DNA from: Coriobacteriia bacterium
Lineage (GTDB): Bacteria > Actinomycetota > Coriobacteriia > WRKU01 > WQUG01
Assembly: GCA_009779855.1 (NCBI GenBank)
Contig: WRBC01000003.1
Location: 62,001 to 126,000, forward strand
Reading direction: 5' to 3'
Length of the DNA stretch: 64,000 nucleotides
Below, one piece after another: positions 60,032 to 64,000 of this stretch. The notes under the pieces are model-generated. The model ran no database searches and was not told the origin of the DNA. It saw only the letters and a list, made by a program, of their open reading frames with translations. Within the stretch, counting starts at the first letter, position 1; the number at the start of each line of letters is the position of its first letter. Made by a program: the position numbers and the translations under genes.

Positions 60032-61162
60032 ATGACAGGCACGCAGTTACGCACGGAAGACTTTGATTATCATCTGCCAGAAGAACTAATAGCGCAAGAA
60101 CCCATGATGCCGCGAGACGCTTGCAGGCTGCTTGTCATGAATCGTGACACGAGCCAGCTGGATCATCGACATTTTCGTGATATTGGGGACTATCTAGAGC
60201 CTGGTGATTTACTGGTAGTAAATGAGACGCGTGTTTTGCCTGCAAGACTGCAGGGCAGGCGTGCAGATACTGGTGGTGCGGTTGAGGTTTTACTTTTGAA
60301 AGAGCTCGATAAAGCGACTAACACCTGGGAGTGCTTGGTAAAGCCAGGGAAGCGTGTTCGCGAGGGAGCCATCATTGAATTCGCAGACTCAGCAGTGGAT
60401 TCGATAGGTGTTGCTTTAGAAAAACAGGATGAAGGCCGATCTAAGAGCTTGCAACCTGCCTCTCTTTTGACCGGTGTCGTCGAAGCGGTAGATGAAGGTG
60501 GGATTCGCCGCATCTCCTTTACTGCTGCAGATAATGATTTTCATGCGGTAATCCACCAGCTAGGGACTCTGCCTCTGCCACCCTATATTAAGGATTATGC
60601 AGGCGATCAAAGTATGTATCAGACTGTCTATGCTAGTACAGATGAACATAGTGCGGCTGCTCCAACGGCTGGTCTACACTTTACTCCAGAGCTTTTAGAG
60701 CAGCTGCAATCAAGGGGTATAAATGTTGCGCGTGTTCGTTTAGATGTAGGCCTTGATACGTTTCGTCCTGTAAGCGAGGATGATCCAGCACAACATCATA
60801 TACACACAGAGTATTTCCACGTGTCACAGCAGGCAGCAGACGCAGTTAATGCGACTCGTGCTGCAGGTGGACGTGTTGTTGCTGTTGGCACCACGGTAGT
60901 GCGCGCCCTAGAGTCTGCAGCACAGTTAAGCGCAGACTCATTTCTTAGCGAACAAGGAGCACCCACTTCTCTCTATATACTGCCCGGTTTTGACTTTCAA
61001 GTAGTAGATGCACTTATCACGAATTTTCATGTACCTAAATCAACTCTTGTCATGATGATTTCGGCATTTACCGGACGCGAAGAAATACTTGCAGCTTATA
61101 AAGAGGCAGTTCATAAGGAATATCGCTTTCTCTCTTTTGGTGATGCTATGCTGATTCTTTAA
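60032..61162 (+). CDS. queA: tRNA preQ1(34) S-adenosylmethionine ribosyltransferase-isomerase
   Basis: 376 residues. DFDYHLPEELIAQEP, the LVVNETRVLPARLQG block, SAAAPTAGLHFT, TEYFHVS and TNFHVPKSTLVMMISAFTGR are diagnostic. It adds the epoxycyclopentanediol ring from SAM to preQ1 in tRNA; QueH, next door, completes queuosine. TGAGG precedes the ATG. Confidence 0.97.
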   Translation: MTGTQLRTEDFDYHLPEELIAQEPMMPRDACRLLVMNRDTSQLDHRHFRDIGDYLEPGDLLVVNETRVLPARLQGRRADTGGAVEVLLLKELDKATNTWECLVKPGKRVREGAIIEFADSAVDSIGVALEKQDEGRSKSLQPASLLTGVVEAVDEGGIRRISFTAADNDFHAVIHQLGTLPLPPYIKDYAGDQSMYQTVYASTDEHSAAAPTAGLHFTPELLEQLQSRGINVARVRLDVGLDTFRPVSEDDPAQHHIHTEYFHVSQQAADAVNATRAAGGRVVAVGTTVVRALESAAQLSADSFLSEQGAPTSLYILPGFDFQVVDALITNFHVPKSTLVMMISAFTGREEILAAYKEAVHKEYRFLSFGDAMLIL

Positions 61163-61221
61163 AGGGTCAGCAGCTTATGTCGCGGTGGTATCATAGTCTG
61201 ATGCAAATCGTCCCTGTGTCC

Positions 61222-61233
61222 TAGGGTACCCTA
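61222..61233. promoter_or_regulatory. 12-bp perfect palindrome
   Basis: TAGGGTACCCTA, 30 bp before the anchored-protein ATG; possible operator. Confidence 0.4.
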
Positions 61234-61262
61234 AGAACTATAACGCGCGACAGGAGTAATAC

Positions 61263-62093
61263 ATGCTTAAGCAGTCCAAGATTGCAGTCACTGTAGTCCT
61301 AGGAATCGCCTTGCTCACATTTATCAGCCTGGTAGTCGTTTTGCCGGCGCAGACCTTTGCTTCAGAAGGCGAGGCTGAATCAGGAATTGAAGCCACATCA
61401 ACAGGGGCAGATAACTTAGAGATTACTGATTTCGAGGCGATGACGGTAATAATCCGCCGTCTGCCCAATACGTACTTCGCGGCAGTTACAGGTTTTCTCA
61501 ATCCGGAAGTTCAGCTTCCTGCTACGGTAGAAATTGCCCTACCAGAAGGCTCGCACATCATCTGGTTTGGTGAGCCCTCTGAGGCAGGACCTATTGAGGC
61601 AGATCCACGCTTTGAAGATCCAGACATGCGCAACGAAGATGGTTTTGACATTTACACAGTGACGCTAGAAAATGAGCATCACGTTCAGGTTGAGTATAAT
61701 CTGTTTTTCAGTCCTGCCACAGAGGCAGGGGATGGTAGTTACATCTTGCGCATGGAATACACCCCTCTAACTGATCTGCAAGCGATACGCTTTAAGACTA
61801 ACCTCCCTATTGGCAGTGAGGTTCTAGACGATGACGTAGAGTTTTACGGAATGAACTCAGAGGGGGAGCGTCAATACGGACGCACCTTCCGCGACACTAC
61901 TGCTGGTCGTATGATTACAACCAACCTTACCTATACATCGCCCAGATTCCAGGGGACTCCCAACGAAAGTAGAGTGTCAGACGGACTGGTAGTTACTGTC
62001 GTTGTGATGCTTGTTGGTGTGGCGGGGGCATTAGGTATTGTGGTAATTGCAAAGAAGCGCCGGACTGCAAATGCGGATAACACAGACAAATAG
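61263..62093 (+). CDS. membrane-anchored extracellular protein of unknown function
   Basis: 276 residues. Signal peptide (about 7-33, Ala-rich end QTFASEG), an extracellular beta-rich region (about 45-230) with FLNPEVQLPATVEIALPEGS and HVQVEYNLFFSP, and a C-terminal membrane anchor (VVVMLVGVAGALGIVVIA) with a basic tail. No family recognised. AGGAG precedes the ATG. Confidence 0.7.
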   Translation: MLKQSKIAVTVVLGIALLTFISLVVVLPAQTFASEGEAESGIEATSTGADNLEITDFEAMTVIIRRLPNTYFAAVTGFLNPEVQLPATVEIALPEGSHIIWFGEPSEAGPIEADPRFEDPDMRNEDGFDIYTVTLENEHHVQVEYNLFFSPATEAGDGSYILRMEYTPLTDLQAIRFKTNLPIGSEVLDDDVEFYGMNSEGERQYGRTFRDTTAGRMITTNLTYTSPRFQGTPNESRVSDGLVVTVVVMLVGVAGALGIVVIAKKRRTANADNTDK

Positions 62094-62131
62094 TCTGTTC
62101 ATCTGTGTTGTCCATTTAGTAGTAGTTGCTG

Positions 62132-62761
62132 TTATTCTGAGCGCAGCGCAGTAATTACCTCGCTGCTGGTCATAACCTGACCAAAGAGCTCCATATTCGC
62201 CAAGGTTGCATCGTGTGCTGCTTTATTTAATGCAGAACATACATCTGATCCAAAGATTACCTTGTAGTCTCGGTAGTAGGCATCGCGTGCCGTGGACTCA
62301 CAGCAGATATTGCTGACGGTACCACAGATAATAAGTGTGTCTACAGGCAAAGCTGAGCAGACATCGTCTTCGCTCGCTCCGCTTGTATTACGTAAAACTA
62401 TTTCAAGGTCTGTCTGGTAAAAGGCACTATAGCGGCGCTTACGTAGAACGTAATCGTTTTCAGCGGGCTCAAGCTCATTTACAACTTCAATACCGTCGGT
62501 ACCTAGACGCATGCCCCCATCAATTAGGTGTGGAAAGGTAGCTATTTCGAGCGGATTAAAGACAGGGTCAGTCTGATGTACCGTGTAGATAATGGGAATA
62601 TCAAGTGCACGACAGGTTTCGATAAGCGTAGCAATGCGGGGTAGTTGATTGCGCGCCTCAGGAACCTCCATGATGGCCCCTTCGCGAACAAAGTCGTTTT
62701 GCATGTCAATCACTAACAGTGCACAACGTCCGCGCTCGATATTCCATTTTGTAGCTGCCAT
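62132..62761 (-). CDS. isochorismatase-family cysteine hydrolase
   Basis: 209 residues. Catalytic triad Asp19 (LLVIDMQND), Lys108 (RKRRYSAF) and Cys153/154 (SNICCES). Family members act on nicotinamide, isochorismate, ureido acids or other amides; the specific substrate is not clear. AGGAG precedes the ATG. Confidence 0.9.
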   Translation of the reverse strand: MAATKWNIERGRCALLVIDMQNDFVREGAIMEVPEARNQLPRIATLIETCRALDIPIIYTVHQTDPVFNPLEIATFPHLIDGGMRLGTDGIEVVNELEPAENDYVLRKRRYSAFYQTDLEIVLRNTSGASEDDVCSALPVDTLIICGTVSNICCESTARDAYYRDYKVIFGSDVCSALNKAAHDATLANMELFGQVMTSSEVITALRSE

Positions 62762-62927
62762 AATAAACAGTCTCCTAACTGACGATCCTAATCAGAAAAT
62801 ACAGGCAACAATCCTAACAGATAATCACTTGTGGTATTTCCAGTCTAGGTTAAGGTTTGATCGGTTTTTGTGTAGTGGGCATGTTACTATACTTTACTTG
62901 AAGGTTTAGCTTAGAAAGGGCACTATA

Positions 62928-64000
62928 ATGAGAAACCCACTTTCCCAGAAAATCACCAATATGCCACCTTCTGGCATTCGTAAATTCTTTGATGTTGCAG
63001 CTACGATGGAGGATGTTGTTTCGCTCGGTGTGGGGGAGCCTGATTTTGATACACCTTTGAAAGTGCGTGAGGCAGGCATTGAGTCTCTTAGAAAGGGCCA
63101 GACCACCTATACTTCAAACTCTGGCTTGCAAGAATTGCGTGACGAGATTGCAGCCTATATGCAGCGCAGTATCGGCATGTCCTATGACTCAGGTACAGAG
63201 GTGCTAGTCACAGTAGGCGGTAGTGAAGGAATCGACGCAACACTGCGCTGTCTTTTAAATCCAGGGGATGAAGTATTGTTGCCAGAGCCAACCTTTGTCT
63301 CCTATCGTCCCTGCACTATCATGTCTGACGGTGTCCCTATAACGATTCCGCTTAAGAATGAAAATCAATTTAGGTTGACTGCGGCAGAGCTAGAGGCAGC
63401 AATAACACCAAAGTCTAAGGTTCTCATTTTGTCTTTCCCTAATAACCCTACAGGTGCCATCATGACAAAGGAAGATCTGGTACCTATTGCAGAACTTGCT
63501 ATCAAGCACGACCTTATCGTGATTTCTGACGAAATCTATGCAGAGCTTACCTATCAGGGCGAACATGTTTCCATAGCAAGCCTTCCAGGTATGCGCGAAA
63601 GAACCGTGATTATTAACGGTTTCTCAAAAGCCTTTGCAATGACGGGCTGGCGTCTAGGCTGGGTGTGTGGCCCAGAACTTATCGTTGAGCAAATTTTGAA
63701 GCTACACCAATATGCCTTGATGTGTGCTCCGACTACAAGCCAATATGCAGCAATCGTAGCACTACGTGATTGTTCAGACGAGGTTGCAGAAATGCGTGAA
63801 TCCTACAATGAGCGTCGCAAATTTTTACTAAAAGAATTTGACCGACTAGGGATGGAGTGTTTTGAAGCCATGGGTGCATTTTACCTGTTCCCCAGCATTC
63901 AGCGCTTCGGTTTAAGCTCTGATGAATTCGCTACTCGCATCATTCAGGAAGAACGTCTAGCTGTCGTGCCAGGAACAGCCTTTGGGGATTCAGGAGAAGG
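62928..64000 (+). CDS. class I/II aminotransferase (3' end outside window)
   Basis: 357 codons are present. PLP fold type I: VGEPDFDTP, NPTG in FPNNPTGAIM, the Schiff-base Lys234 in GFSKAFAMTGWRLGW and the substrate Arg of WRLGW context. Close in form to aspartate/aromatic aminotransferases (AspC/PatA kind); amino acid specificity is not settled. AGAAAGGG precedes the ATG at 62928. The last residues lie beyond the right edge. Confidence 0.92.
   Translation, partial: MRNPLSQKITNMPPSGIRKFFDVAATMEDVVSLGVGEPDFDTPLKVREAGIESLRKGQTTYTSNSGLQELRDEIAAYMQRSIGMSYDSGTEVLVTVGGSEGIDATLRCLLNPGDEVLLPEPTFVSYRPCTIMSDGVPITIPLKNENQFRLTAAELEAAITPKSKVLILSFPNNPTGAIMTKEDLVPIAELAIKHDLIVISDEIYAELTYQGEHVSIASLPGMRERTVIINGFSKAFAMTGWRLGWVCGPELIVEQILKLHQYALMCAPTTSQYAAIVALRDCSDEVAEMRESYNERRKFLLKEFDRLGMECFEAMGAFYLFPSIQRFGLSSDEFATRIIQEERLAVVPGTAFGDSGE

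Overview
The window is one contiguous stretch of a monoderm bacterial chromosome of moderate GC (mid-40s per cent by eye). Gram-positive surface traits are a class B sortase, a sortase-type surface protein, a lipoprotein and PadR-HAAS-DUF4097 envelope genes. The tRNA genes encode CCA. At least six genes look leaderless: a -10 hexamer lies exactly 6 nt before the ATG. Leaderless starts plus the gene set suggest a low-GC actinomycetote, perhaps Coriobacteriia; this is inference, and a Bacillota host is not excluded. No phage, IS element, CRISPR array or replication origin is seen.

Layout. 1-6.1 kb: a cut-off alpha/beta hydrolase behind an 11-bp poly-G tract, two methyltransferases, a DUF4143 ATPase and an orphan ParB-like protein. 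6.3-12.8 kb: a FosA-like protein, a serine hydrolase, a decayed DUF4003 copy, a lipoprotein, an AAA ATPase behind a 10-bp tandem repeat, and a PIG-L deacetylase. 13-18 kb: two tRNA-Ser genes, tadA, a LytS-type kinase, a condensation-fold protein and an MNT/HEPN pair with a broken toxin. 18-27 kb: a putative WYL regulon and an ABC exporter with a LytTR two-component system. 27-35 kb: a synthase-like GT2 glycosyltransferase, DUF4003, tRNA-Glu, sortase B, carbamate kinase and a YdcZ transporter. 35-44 kb: an ABC exporter, a GMP synthase lacking its amidotransferase domain, a gene graveyard (38.8-39.8 kb), a DEAD-box helicase, PAP2 phosphatase and Nudix hydrolase. 44-50.7 kb: a 1054-residue beta-helix surface protein, YccF, Ogt, AraC-GyrI and a superoxide-reductase-like protein. 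50.7-58.4 kb: an envelope block with two beta-propeller proteins flanking an ECF sigma factor and a PadR-HAAS-DUF4097 operon. 58.4-64 kb: folD, queH-queA, an anchored protein, a cysteine hydrolase and a cut-off aminotransferase.

Two regulatory circuits can be read from the DNA. First, three promoters (upstream of a GyrI-like gene, an AlkZ-related gene and a DinB gene) share a TGACA-N6-TGTCA palindrome exactly 10 nt upstream of a TAYACT -10 box. One copy directly follows the WYL regulator gene. Second, four CGGACA-type direct repeats spaced 20-21 bp lie upstream of a BcrA-like ABC exporter that converges on a LytTR response regulator/AgrC-like kinase pair. Both fit their neighbouring regulators in architecture, but neither is proven.

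Coordinates use the start codon judged best from ribosome binding sites or leaderless promoters. All family names come from motifs read by eye; no database search was run.
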